Notes: a model not told the origin generated them from the letters alone. Counted from the first letter of the stretch, positions 10,362 to 18,026 are shown. The stretch: DNA of 64,000 nucleotides from Lysobacterales bacterium (GCA_029859645.1 JAOUCS010000002.1:1-64000), one strand, 5' to 3'. A program made the numbers and translations.

Positions 10362-12710
10362 ATGTCCTCTTCCGCCATCCAACTCAACGACCCCCAAAAG
10401 GCGGCCGTTCTGCACATGAAAAGCCCCTTGCTGGTCGTGGCCGGCGCCGGTAGCGGCAAGACCCGGGTCATCATCGAAAAAATCGTGCACCTGGTGAGGG
10501 ATCGCGGGCTGCCTGGTGCACGCATCGCTGCGATTACATTTACCAACAAGGCCGCACGGGAGATGAAAGAACGGCTGGCGAGACGCCTGGGCAAAGAAAA
10601 GGCGGCCGAAATCACCGTTTCCACTTTTCATTCCCTGGGTTGGAAAATCCTCAGGTCACACCACGAAGAGCTTGGATATCGCCCCGGTATCAGCATCCTG
10701 GATGAAACGGACAGCCAGACCGTGGTTCGGGATTTGCTGCCGGAAGGCACGGCACCGGACAGTGTCAAGCTGGCCCGCGCTCAGGTATCCCGCTGGAAAA
10801 ACCAGGCATTGGGTTCGGTGGACATCGATTGCGCTGCCGGCAGCGGCGGTGAGCAGGCAATCTGGAGTCTCTACCAGCGGTACGAAGAACACCTGAAAAA
10901 TCTGAATGCTGTCGATTTCGACGATCTCATCCTGCAGCCATTGCGCGCCCTTCAGCAGCAGGAGATTCGCCTGAAATGGCAGCAGGAAATCCGCTACCTG
11001 CTGGTCGACGAGTACCAGGACACCAACGAAACCCAGTACCAGATGCTGCGCCTGCTAGCCGGGGACGAAGGCCGCCTGACCGCGGTGGGCGACGATGATC
11101 AATCGATCTATGGCTGGCGGGGTGCGCAACCGGAGAATCTGCAGCAACTGGCCAAGGACTATCCGCAGCTCGAAATCATCAAGCTGGAACAGAATTACCG
11201 GTCCTGCGGAACGGTTCTGAAGGCGGCCAATGCGCTGATCGCCAACAACCCGCGCAACATCGAGAAACGGCTTTGGAGTCGGTTACACGAAGGTGAGGCA
11301 ATTCGGGTCATCCCTTGTGAAAACGAGCTTGAGGAAGCCGGCATGATCGCTGCCGAGATCCTGCACCGCCAGTATACTAACCACGTCGGCTGGGGTGATT
11401 TCGCGGTGCTGTACCGCGGCAATCACCAGTCCCGGGTGCTGGAGCAAGCTCTGCGCGAGCAGCGGATACCCTATCACCTTTCCGGCGGCACTTCGTTTTT
11501 CGAGCGGACCGAAATCAAGGACCTGATGTGTTATTTGCGCCTGGCGGTCAACCCCGATGACAACACCGCCTTCATGCGCATCGTCAATACGCCGAGGCGT
11601 GACATCGGGGTGATGTCACGGAGCATCATTGCACAGCTCGCCGGGCGCAGGCACATCAGCCTGTTCGCAGCGGCGCAGCGATCGGCTTGCCGGGAAGCAC
11701 TGAAGCCACGCAGTGCCGACAGCCTTCGGGCATTCTGCAAACTGATCATCGCGACAGGCGACCGGGGAGAGCGTTCCGATCCGGTCGAAGCCGCCCGCCA
11801 CCTGGTTAAAGCCATCAACTATGAACACTGGGTTCGTGATCAGACCGATAATCCGGTGCTGGCCGAGCGCAGGATGGAAAACGTCCGGGAACTGCTGGCC
11901 TGGCTGTCGCGCCTGCGAGAAGAGAGTTCGGACCAGGGCCTGATTGACCTGATGGGAAGGTTATCCCTGTTGACCAGTCTCGACCGGGACAAGGAGCCGG
12001 GCCAGGAAGTGCGATTGATGACCCTGCATGGCTCCAAGGGCCTGGAGTTTCCCCACGTGTTCGTGGCGGGGGTGGAAGAGGAACTGTTGCCGCATCGCAA
12101 CAGTATCGAGGAAAAAGGCGAACAGGAAGAACGGCGCCTGATGTACGTCGGCCTCACTCGGGCCAGGCAGTCGCTGACGCTGAGTTTTGCAAAGCAGCGG
12201 AGACGGTACGGTGAGGTTGTTGGCTGTGATCCCTCGCGGTTCCTGCAGGAGTTACCGCAGGAACTGGTGGAGTGGCAGGGAGAAGACCAGGAAATCGACC
12301 ATGAAAAGGCCAGGGAACGGGTTTCCAGTCATCTCGATAGACTGAGGGATATGTTTGGCTGTTTCCTGCTGACGTGCCTTATTGGATTCAACGCTGAGCT
12401 CTCAGCAGATGTTCCGGCTTCACAGAGAGCCGAGGTCGATCACCTGATTCGTTATCTTGAAACCAGTGATTGTGAAATGGTCCGCAACGGCAAATCATAT
12501 TCAGGTGAAGACGGCGTGCAGCATGTCAGGCGCAAATATGATTATTTCAGGAAAAAAATCTCGAGCACCGAAGAATTTATCAGCTACTCGGCAAGCAAGA
12601 GCACGATGAGTGGAAAACCCTATACCATTCAATGCCCGGGAGCTGATCCGGTAGCCAGTTCAGAGTGGTTGCTGCAGGAGCTTGCGGCATTCCGTGGCCG
12701 GCAGAACTGA
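10362..12710 (+). CDS. rep: ATP-dependent DNA helicase Rep fused to a C-terminal DUF5329 domain
   Basis: 782 residues, about 110 more than usual Rep. Residues 1-663 are a complete UvrD/Rep superfamily 1 helicase (3'-5' DNA unwinding at replication forks): Walker A GAGSGKT, DEYQDTN (Walker B), GDDDQSIYGWRGA, LEQNYRS, the late TLHGSKGLEFPHVF and GLTRARQSL. The helicase ends as Rep does (QGEDQEIDHEKARERVSSHLDRLRD). Without a stop codon the frame enters a hydrophobic stretch starting M664 (ATG at 12351), MFGCFLLTCLIGFNAELSA, which looks like a signal peptide. It is followed by a DUF5329-like domain (EVDHLIRYLETSDCEMVRNG, SSTEEFISYSASKSTMSG, SEWLLQELAAFRG). The last 119 residues are the size of a free DUF5329 protein. 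This is either a true fusion or a recent loss of the rep stop codon. The start ATG has no clear ribosome site. It is divergent from groES. Confidence 0.9.
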   Translation: MSSSAIQLNDPQKAAVLHMKSPLLVVAGAGSGKTRVIIEKIVHLVRDRGLPGARIAAITFTNKAAREMKERLARRLGKEKAAEITVSTFHSLGWKILRSHHEELGYRPGISILDETDSQTVVRDLLPEGTAPDSVKLARAQVSRWKNQALGSVDIDCAAGSGGEQAIWSLYQRYEEHLKNLNAVDFDDLILQPLRALQQQEIRLKWQQEIRYLLVDEYQDTNETQYQMLRLLAGDEGRLTAVGDDDQSIYGWRGAQPENLQQLAKDYPQLEIIKLEQNYRSCGTVLKAANALIANNPRNIEKRLWSRLHEGEAIRVIPCENELEEAGMIAAEILHRQYTNHVGWGDFAVLYRGNHQSRVLEQALREQRIPYHLSGGTSFFERTEIKDLMCYLRLAVNPDDNTAFMRIVNTPRRDIGVMSRSIIAQLAGRRHISLFAAAQRSACREALKPRSADSLRAFCKLIIATGDRGERSDPVEAARHLVKAINYEHWVRDQTDNPVLAERRMENVRELLAWLSRLREESSDQGLIDLMGRLSLLTSLDRDKEPGQEVRLMTLHGSKGLEFPHVFVAGVEEELLPHRNSIEEKGEQEERRLMYVGLTRARQSLTLSFAKQRRRYGEVVGCDPSRFLQELPQELVEWQGEDQEIDHEKARERVSSHLDRLRDMFGCFLLTCLIGFNAELSADVPASQRAEVDHLIRYLETSDCEMVRNGKSYSGEDGVQHVRRKYDYFRKKISSTEEFISYSASKSTMSGKPYTIQCPGADPVASSEWLLQELAAFRGRQN

Positions 12711-12734
12711 TGCATTTTTAATCCATTCCGGGTC

Positions 12735-13259
12735 CTACAGATAGGGGGCGTCATCAGGGTCGTTCTCGGTCTCGACGCTGGCGCTGGGGGGTAGCTTGGC
12801 CATTTCCTGCCGCAGCATCTCGACGTGTTCGGACTCCTCGTCCCTGAGCTCAGCGAACAGTGTTCTGACTTCAGAGTCGGTGATTCCCGGCAAGGCCCCG
12901 TCGTAAAAATCGTAGGCCTTCTGCTCAGCGAGAAGTCCAACCTCGAACGCCTGGACCGTTGACATGCCGCGGCGCGGCGCTCCCGTTTCCGGGGCCTCGA
13001 CATCGTAGAGGTCGTCCAGTTTCAGCTTCATGGGGGTCTTGCCAAACAGTTCCATGCGTCGCTCGAGCAGCTCGGTTCCGTGCTTGGCCTCGTTCTCGGC
13101 CATCGAGGCGAAGAAAGCTCCCGCATCATATCGGCTGCCGCTGCGTCCGAGCTGAGAGGCGAACAATTTGTAGCGCTGGTGCGCTTCCTCCTCGATCAGA
13201 ATCGCGAGATCAAGGGCATCCATAAGGCTGAGCTTGGAAAGGTCAAGACTGGTAGACAT
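12735..13259 (-). CDS. Ferritin-like / rubrerythrin-type diiron protein
   Basis: 174 residues forming a helical ferritin-like fold. Metal-binding style motifs are EEEAHQRYKLFA near the N-terminus, AENEAKHGTELLERR, then EVGLLAEQKAYDFYDGAL and LRDEESEHVEMLRQE, giving the paired E...ExxH pattern of diiron four-helix bundles. It lacks the C-terminal rubredoxin domain of true rubrerythrins. Likely role is iron or peroxide handling in the cytosol, by family analogy. It lies 24 bases beyond the end of the rep fusion gene, convergent with it. Upstream, on the same strand, is the DksA-like gene, 124 bases away. Confidence 0.85.
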   Translation of the reverse strand: MSTSLDLSKLSLMDALDLAILIEEEAHQRYKLFASQLGRSGSRYDAGAFFASMAENEAKHGTELLERRMELFGKTPMKLKLDDLYDVEAPETGAPRRGMSTVQAFEVGLLAEQKAYDFYDGALPGITDSEVRTLFAELRDEESEHVEMLRQEMAKLPPSASVETENDPDDAPYL

Positions 13260-13383
13260 GGAATTACACTCCGCAGCGGCTTTTGAAACGGCTCAAGTAT
13301 AACATCGCGAAGCGCATTCGCGAGACATTACGGGGTCTGATGCCGGGTCATTTTGGCGCCATCTGAAGAGATGTTTTTCGAGT

Positions 13384-13722
13384 TCAGGCCTCGCCGGCCT
13401 CTGCACATCGAATACAAAGTGAAACGGCAGGATCAACGTTCAGCCGAGCTGGCGCAATTTCATCACCGCATTCCTGGCAGTAGCCATATTCGTCATGTTC
13501 AATTCGCCTGAGTGCCGCCTCGATCTGCAGCAGTTTTTGCCGCCTGCGGCGGCCCGTTTCCTTCGACATGGCCTGAGCCTGCAAGGCATCCATTCTCGAA
13601 AGCCTGCCCACGCGTGTCTGGTCCAGCTCGATGGTCTGTTCCGCCTGGTCGCCAGTTTCCTGTGCCGTCAGCAAGGTTTCCCTGAGCTCAATCAGCGCTT
13701 TTTTGTGGTCTGAGTACGACAT
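13384..13722 (-). CDS. DksA/TraR family C4-type zinc-finger regulator
   Basis: 112 residues. A coiled-coil N-terminal part (ELDQTRVGRLSRMDALQAQA) is followed by a four-cysteine zinc finger, CQECG ... CIRC, in the C-terminal 35 residues. Proteins of this type insert into the RNA polymerase secondary channel. This one is shorter than E. coli DksA (151 residues) and carries the TraR/YbiI-like layout, so it should be called DksA-like rather than DksA. It is divergent from the ECF sigma gene at 13798, with 75 bases between. Confidence 0.88.
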   Translation of the reverse strand: MSYSDHKKALIELRETLLTAQETGDQAEQTIELDQTRVGRLSRMDALQAQAMSKETGRRRRQKLLQIEAALRRIEHDEYGYCQECGDEIAPARLNVDPAVSLCIRCAEAGEA

Positions 13723-13760
13723 GGTCTGCTCATATTAGCGCGATTGATCAATAGCTGTTT

Positions 13761-13785
13761 GTAACCTTTTCCTGCTTACTGCGTT
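13761..13785 (+). promoter_or_regulatory. Predicted ECF-sigma autoregulatory promoter
   Basis: GTAAC (13761-13765, within TGTAACC) and CGTT (13782-13785) are separated by 16 bases, the layout of many ECF promoters. The -10 element lies only 12 bases before the ATG of the sigma gene at 13798, so the message would be nearly leaderless; there is no room for a normal ribosome site apart from the weak GATGGG touching the ATG. It suggests the sigma factor drives its own operon. Confidence 0.55.
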
Positions 13786-13797
13786 TAAGCTGATGGG

Positions 13798-14286
13798 ATG
13801 AGCAGAAAATTCAATAAATGGGTCAAGGCGTACCAGGACCAGGCGTGGACTCTGGCCCGTTACCTGCTCAAGGACCCGGCGGAAGCCGAGGACGCCTGCC
13901 AGGAGGCTTTTGTGAAGCTTTGGAAAAACCAGGACTCGATTGATCCGGACAAGGTAAAACCCTGGCTGATGAAGGTCACCCGCAACGGCTGCCTGGACCG
14001 CTTGCGACGCAGGCACCCAACCGAGGAACTGCAGGAATGGCACGAACCAAACACCGTCGCCGGTCCGATGCAGGGAATGCACCAGACCGAGCTGGGATCG
14101 TGGTTGAGAAACACCATCAACAACCTTAAGGAGCCGTACCGCTCCCTGGTGGTGCTCAGGGACGTACACCAGCACAGCTATGAAGAGGTCGCAGCGGTGC
14201 TCGAATTGAACATGCCGCAGGTAAAAACATACCTGCACAGGGCAAGAAAACAGTTGCGTGAGCAACTGGCCGAGGTAAGACCATGA
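13798..14286 (+). CDS. RNA polymerase ECF-type sigma factor
   Basis: 162 residues. Region 2 (WVKAYQDQAWTLARYLLKDP, EDACQEAFVKLWKN, KPWLMKVTRNGCLDRLRRR) and region 4 (LKEPYRSLVVLRDVHQHSYE, EVAAVLELNMPQVKTYLHRA) are both clear, with a short linker and no region 1 or 3, as in group 4 sigma factors. It directs RNA polymerase to a small stress or envelope regulon. The stop overlaps the next gene's start (ATGA, 14283-14286), so the sigma factor and the putative anti-sigma are translationally coupled. A self-type promoter lies at 13761-13785. Confidence 0.92.
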   Translation: MSRKFNKWVKAYQDQAWTLARYLLKDPAEAEDACQEAFVKLWKNQDSIDPDKVKPWLMKVTRNGCLDRLRRRHPTEELQEWHEPNTVAGPMQGMHQTELGSWLRNTINNLKEPYRSLVVLRDVHQHSYEEVAAVLELNMPQVKTYLHRARKQLREQLAEVRP

Positions 14287-14714
14287 ACAGAGATGACAAA
14301 TCATTGGACGCGCAAATGGAGCACCTGCTGAACCAGCTGGAAATCGAGAAAGCGCCGGCCAGCCTGACGCGCCGTTTGCGACAGATTCCGCGGGAACACC
14401 CCGAGCACAAACCACGGCTGCCGTGGTTGTTTCCAGGTCCCTTGCCAAAGTGGGCGATGGCCCCGGCATTAGCAGCGGTGCCTTTGATCCTGGTAGCTGT
14501 AGTGATGATGCAGCCGCGCCAACCGTCACCGGCGCAAGTTGAACAGGCGCGACAGGACCTGGCCGTCGCGTTCGCCTACCTCGACAAGGCAGGTCTGCGA
14601 ACGGGAAACCGCATTCAATCCATTCTCGGTAGCGAGTTGCGTCACAGCGTCAAGGACCCGCTATCCGAACATATTCCATTCACTGAACAATCTTTACAGG
14701 AGGAAAACTCGTGA
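14283..14714 (+). CDS. Putative membrane anti-sigma factor
   Basis: 143 residues, starting MNRDDKSLDAQMEHLLNQLE. An acidic or helical cytosolic N-terminus (1-55) is followed by one transmembrane segment (about 58-79, WAMAPALAAVPLILVAVVMM) and a periplasmic tail of about 60 residues. This topology and its position directly after, and overlapping, an ECF sigma gene suggest it holds the sigma factor at the membrane. No ZAS zinc motif (HxxxCxxC) is present, so it belongs to no well-known anti-sigma class that I can name. It ends overlapping the GTG start of the next gene. Confidence 0.65.
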   Translation: MNRDDKSLDAQMEHLLNQLEIEKAPASLTRRLRQIPREHPEHKPRLPWLFPGPLPKWAMAPALAAVPLILVAVVMMQPRQPSPAQVEQARQDLAVAFAYLDKAGLRTGNRIQSILGSELRHSVKDPLSEHIPFTEQSLQEENS

Positions 14715-15277
14715 AAACTTCAATCTTCAGGAAAATCCTGACCGTGTGCGCAACGCTGCTGATCAGCCTGCCCGCCATGGCCCAGGAAGATAGCCTCAAG
14801 GACTTTCCCGGCTATGTCGACTTTGGTCAGCTGAGCACCATATTCGGTGAGCCCAGCGTACAGATCTCCGTTGGCGAGTCATTGCTGGGCCTCGTCGGTT
14901 CACTGAGCGCCAGCGAGGACCCGGAGGCGGCTGAATTGTTCAACCGGCTCAACGGTGTTCGCGTCAATGTTTTTGAAACCACTGCAATGCCCAGTGGTGC
15001 GATTGACCTGGTCAAGGATACGTCCTCCCAGCTCAGCGCACTGGGTTGGGAGCCGGTGGTTACCGTCAACTCCCAGGACGAGCAGGTGCGGATCTTCATG
15101 ATGATCAACAACGGCCAGGTCGAGGGTATTACCGTGATGGCTGTCGAAGAGACCGAAGCGGTGTTCGTCAACGTGATCGGCAGCATCAGCCCGGATGAGC
15201 TGGGCAAGGTCATGAATAACTTTGATATCGATATCAACGGTGATGACAGTGATCATGATGAAGATGACGCAGGCTGA
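14711..15277 (+). CDS. DUF4252 domain protein, secreted
   Basis: 188 residues with a Sec signal peptide (MKTSIFRKILTVCATLLISL then PAMAQ, cleavage near residue 25). The body matches the DUF4252 pattern: VQISVGESLLGLVG, LNGVRVNVFET, LGWEPVVTVN, VRIFMMIN, VEGITVMAVEETEAVFVNVIGSI. The GTG start at 14711 overlaps the previous stop and follows a strong AGGAGG. The tail is rich in Asp and Asn (DIDINGDDSDHDEDDAG). Function of the family is unknown. It is third in the ECF operon and probably a regulon output in the periplasm. Confidence 0.82.
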   Translation: MKTSIFRKILTVCATLLISLPAMAQEDSLKDFPGYVDFGQLSTIFGEPSVQISVGESLLGLVGSLSASEDPEAAELFNRLNGVRVNVFETTAMPSGAIDLVKDTSSQLSALGWEPVVTVNSQDEQVRIFMMINNGQVEGITVMAVEETEAVFVNVIGSISPDELGKVMNNFDIDINGDDSDHDEDDAG

Positions 15278-15284
15278 AGGGCGA

Positions 15285-15848
15285 ATGTCGTCCGGCCTGC
15301 TGGCCCGTTGGTTCATGGCTGGGGCCATGGCCCTCTCGCTGACGGCCTGCGGACTGACCGCGCCCCGCAGCAGCGAAGGCTATGCTGACCTCGAATCCCT
15401 GGGTGTGCGCGATACGGATACGGTCATGACACTATCGATCGGACCGGCCCTGCTGCGCTTTGCCGCCAGCCACATGGACGACGAGCCGGAAACCCGCGAA
15501 CTGCTCAGGAGCCTGGATGGGATCCGCATCAGGATTTATGAAATCAATGGTGATGCCAGACGGGTCGCGACGCGGATCAATGCGATGAGCGGGAACCTGC
15601 AGCAAGACGGTTGGGAGCCGGTACTGCTGATCCGGGGGGACGATGAGGCCACCCACATGCTGATCCGGGTGGTGGATCAACAAATCTGCGGTATGACCGT
15701 CCTGGTCTCAGACGGTGATTCGGAAGCCGTCGTCATTAACCTGATGGGGGAGATCAAGCCGCAGCAATTCAGCGACGTCATGGTCGCGCTTGACGTCGAG
15801 GCGCCGGGGGTCGAGAACGTCAAGGTTGCGGAGGCAGAAGAGACCTGA
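15285..15848 (+). CDS. DUF4252 domain lipoprotein
   Basis: 187 residues, paralogous to the preceding protein (LRSLDGIRIRIYEIN, DGWEPVLLIRGDDEATHMLIR, CGMTVLVSDGDSEAVVINLMG). The signal ends in a lipobox L19-T20-A21-C22, so this copy is lipid-anchored whereas its neighbour is soluble. The frame is open from 15222, inside the previous gene, but the ATG at 15285 has AAGGG just upstream and begins a sensible signal peptide. The two DUF4252 genes are seven bases apart. Function unknown; the soluble plus anchored pair under an ECF promoter suggests an envelope sensor or effector pair. Confidence 0.82.
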   Translation: MSSGLLARWFMAGAMALSLTACGLTAPRSSEGYADLESLGVRDTDTVMTLSIGPALLRFAASHMDDEPETRELLRSLDGIRIRIYEINGDARRVATRINAMSGNLQQDGWEPVLLIRGDDEATHMLIRVVDQQICGMTVLVSDGDSEAVVINLMGEIKPQQFSDVMVALDVEAPGVENVKVAEAEET

Positions 15849-16130
15849 TCAGGGGTCGTCGCGCACGATCACCGTGTCGGCGACCGGGATCACTTCATCG
15901 GCCGGCAATTCCGCCCTCTGTGCGTGCTCCAGGATCGCGTCCTCGTCCTCTGCCTGGTAGATGCACACCGTTCCCAGCGTCCCGTCTTCTTCGTTCAGTA
16001 CATAGGACCGGATCCACTTGACCTGGTCGGGCATTTCCTCGTCGCTGATCTGTCTTGAAACCGCCGCAGCGTTCTCAAGGTCCTCTGCGGTTCGCCAACC
16101 GCCCCGGCGTAAAATCACGAAAGTCTGCAT
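15849..16130 (-). CDS. DUF4242 small protein
   Basis: 93 residues, a ferredoxin-fold type DUF4242 protein (MQTFVILRRGGWRTAEDLEN, VKWIRSYVLNEEDGTLGTVC, IYQAEDEDAILEHAQRAELP). One studied DUF4242 protein from Streptomyces binds nickel; whether this one does is unknown. It starts after a near-perfect ribosome site (AAGGAGGTGA, seen on the minus strand just before the ATG), which suggests strong expression. Its stop abuts the end of the DUF4252 lipoprotein gene. Confidence 0.8.
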   Translation of the reverse strand: MQTFVILRRGGWRTAEDLENAAAVSRQISDEEMPDQVKWIRSYVLNEEDGTLGTVCIYQAEDEDAILEHAQRAELPADEVIPVADTVIVRDDP

Positions 16131-16221
16131 CTGTCACCTCCTTTGCAACAAGCTTGCAATAAGCTTAAGCATAAGAGAAAAAAAGATTGAATAATACAGG
16201 TGCGCCCTCCAAACTTTCGGC

Positions 16222-16647
16222 ATGCGATTTCTCACCCTGTTGTTGACGTTAATCATCTGCGCTGCCTGTATGGCAGACGGTCCTTACGTTGAGCTCAAAG
16301 GTGAGCGCTTCAGCGTTGAGCTGGCGCAAACTCAGCAAAAGCAGGCGCTGGGCCTGATGTTCCGCGAATCGATGCCGCAAGACCATGGCATGCTGTTTCT
16401 GTTTCCGGTCGAGGCCATGCGCAGTTTCTGGATGAAGAACACGAAGATTCCGCTCGATATATTCTATTTCGACGCGGACCTTAAACTGGTCAGCGTTTCG
16501 GAAAACACCCCGCCCTGCAGGTCGCAGAGGTGCCCAGGGTATCCGAGCACCGGCCCGGCCAAGTACGTGCTGGAGCTCAATGCCGGCAAAGCGGCCGAGC
16601 TGGGCGTGCAGCCGGGTGATCAACTGCAGCTTTACCTGGAGCACTAA
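16222..16647 (+). CDS. DUF192 family exported protein
   Basis: 141 residues. A hydrophobic signal (MRFLTLLLTLIICAACMADG) is followed by a DUF192 domain: VELAQTQQKQALGLMFRES, GMLFLFPVEAMRSFWMKNTK, PLDIFYFDADLKLVSVSENT, GPAKYVLELNAGKAAELGV. The Cys at 16 could be a lipid site, but the residue at -3 is Cys rather than Leu/Val, so a normal cleaved signal is equally likely. Function of the family is not established. It is divergent from the DUF4242 gene. Confidence 0.85.
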   Translation: MRFLTLLLTLIICAACMADGPYVELKGERFSVELAQTQQKQALGLMFRESMPQDHGMLFLFPVEAMRSFWMKNTKIPLDIFYFDADLKLVSVSENTPPCRSQRCPGYPSTGPAKYVLELNAGKAAELGVQPGDQLQLYLEH

Positions 16648-16700
16648 TTCATTTGAGTTTGGTGCCAACGCAAGGACTGATTGGCATTCCGCTGTCCATG

Positions 16701-16730
16701 TTGACCACGTGACTGGTCGTATGGTTATAT
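16701..16730 (+). promoter_or_regulatory. Possible sigma-70 promoter for the DUF1508 gene
   Basis: TTGACC (16701-16706), 18 bases, then TTATAT (16725-16730), about 30 bases before the ATG at 16761. The match is fair and the spacing acceptable; this is a suggestion only. Confidence 0.35.
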
Positions 16731-16760
16731 TTCATTTCACTTGATTTGGGAGAGTAAACA

Positions 16761-17090
16761 ATGGCTGGAAAATTCGTCGTATTCAAAGGTAAAGACGGGC
16801 AGGACTATTTCAGGCTCAAGGCCGGTAATGGCGAAGTGATCCTGTCCAGCGAGGGTTACAAGTCCAAGAGTTCCTGCGCCAACGGAATCGAGTCGGTTCG
16901 TAAAAATTCGCAGGACGAAAACCGTTTCGAAGTTAAAACCGCCAAAGACGGCAGAGAATATTTTATCCTCAAGGCCGGTAATGGACAGGAGATCGGCCGC
17001 AGCCAGATGTACAAATCCGGCAGCGGTTGCCGCAACGGAATGAAATCGGTCGCCCGCAACGCTGCTGACGCAGTGGTTGTCGAGGAGTAG
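16761..17090 (+). CDS. DUF1508 (YegP family) tandem-repeat protein
   Basis: 109 residues made of two copies of a roughly 48-residue DUF1508 unit: (GKFVVFKGKDGQDYFRLKAG, GYKSKSSCANGIESVRKN) and (NRFEVKTAKDGREYFILKAG, MYKSGSGCRNGMKSVARN). This is the same two-repeat build as E. coli YegP. Good ribosome site GGGAG upstream. The biochemical role is unknown. The end overlaps the TTG start of the phosphoesterase gene by 14 bases. Confidence 0.9.
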   Translation: MAGKFVVFKGKDGQDYFRLKAGNGEVILSSEGYKSKSSCANGIESVRKNSQDENRFEVKTAKDGREYFILKAGNGQEIGRSQMYKSGSGCRNGMKSVARNAADAVVVEE

Positions 17091-17868
17091 CTTCGTAAAA
17101 GTTCTGCAGCTAAGCGACTGCCACGTTTCGGCCGATCCTGAAGCAGACTACCGCGGACAGAACGCAGACCGGAACCTGGCAGGCTTGCTGCTCTCCATGC
17201 GTACCCAGGACCCTGACCTGGTGCTGCTGACGGGAGATGTCAGCGAGGATGCCAGTGCGGCATCCTATGCCCGCGTAGCTGTCCGGCTGGGCACCATTGG
17301 TGCGCCTGTGCTGGCGCTACCGGGAAACCACGACAACCCCGGGGTCATGAAAAATCACTTCCCCACGGGCCCCTGGGCGGGTCCCCGAACCTTTCAGCTG
17401 GGCAGCTGGCTGATGGTGGCGCTGGATTCGACTGCGCCAGGTAAAATTTCAGGGTGTTTAGGCCAGCAGACGCTCGAGCAATTCGACTCCAGTATGCGCG
17501 GTAGCGATGCAGAGCACATCCTGGTGGCCTTGCATCATCAGCCGGTTCCGGTCAATGCGCCGTGGATTGACCGTTATGCGTTGGAGGAGCCGGCAAGATT
17601 TCTGAATTACATCGATCGCGAAAACAGGGTGCGAGCGGTTGTCTGGGGGCATGTGCACCATGCCTTCAGCACAGAGCGAAATGGCGTGGCATATTTGGGC
17701 GCACCGTCCAGCGTTGCCAATAGCCTGCCCCTGACGCAAAAATTCACTCTGGACCTGGCAGGGCCTTCCTGCCGTTGGCTGAAACTCGGTGATGACGGGT
17801 CGGTGCAGACCGGTATTTTGCGCCCCTGTCAGTCCTCGACCGGCAGAACCAGCCACAAAATCAGGTAG
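17077..17868 (+). CDS. Calcineurin-like metallophosphoesterase (CpdA-like)
   Basis: 263 residues. Dimetal phosphoesterase motifs in order are DCH (D14, H16), GDVSED (D54), GNHD (N84, H85), LHHQPV and GHVHH near 190. The closest match by layout is the cyclic-nucleotide phosphodiesterase CpdA/Icc, which splits cAMP; the substrate here is inferred. No ATG lies near the N-terminus. The best start is TTG at 17077 inside the end of the DUF1508 gene, which implies coupled translation. The GAGGAG at 17082-17087 lies after it, so the exact start is uncertain. The last 40 bases overlap the convergent PspC-like gene. Confidence 0.8.
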   Translation: MSRSSFVKVLQLSDCHVSADPEADYRGQNADRNLAGLLLSMRTQDPDLVLLTGDVSEDASAASYARVAVRLGTIGAPVLALPGNHDNPGVMKNHFPTGPWAGPRTFQLGSWLMVALDSTAPGKISGCLGQQTLEQFDSSMRGSDAEHILVALHHQPVPVNAPWIDRYALEEPARFLNYIDRENRVRAVVWGHVHHAFSTERNGVAYLGAPSSVANSLPLTQKFTLDLAGPSCRWLKLGDDGSVQTGILRPCQSSTGRTSHKIR

Positions 17869-18026
17869 ACGAGGATACCGGGAAAAGCGGCAGAGCAAAT
17901 GGATAACAGCGTGTAGGCAACCCGTGTGCCGGTGACAGACCAGCCAAAATGCCGGGCGATACCCGCACAGACACCGCCGATCATGGCATTGCCGCGTGCA
18001 CGCTTGATGCCGCCTCTGCTACTCAT
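17829..18026 (-). CDS. PspC-domain small membrane protein
   Basis: 65 residues, almost exactly one PspC domain: an N-terminal arginine-rich patch, MIGGVCAGIARHFGW, then a hydrophobic segment (VAYTLLSICSAAFPGILVYL ILWLVLP). PspC domains occur in the phage-shock membrane-stress system, but no pspA or pspB is present here. Overlaps the 3' end of the convergent phosphoesterase gene by 40 bases. Confidence 0.85.
   Translation of the reverse strand: MSSRGGIKRARGNAMIGGVCAGIARHFGWSVTGTRVAYTLLSICSAAFPGILVYLILWLVLPVED

Noticed and set aside
12351-12710. A separate DUF5329 gene starting at ATG 12351
   Set aside because: No stop codon separates it from the helicase frame, so it is annotated as part of one gene; internal initiation is kept as a finding.
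13306-13322. CGCGAA/TTCGCG hairpin between the ferritin-like and DksA-like genes as a terminator
   Set aside because: No U-run follows on either strand and the stem is short.
13735-14529. Open frame of 264 codons on the minus strand opposite the ECF operon
   Set aside because: Covers the sigma and anti-sigma genes, whose conserved motifs and overlaps are decisive.
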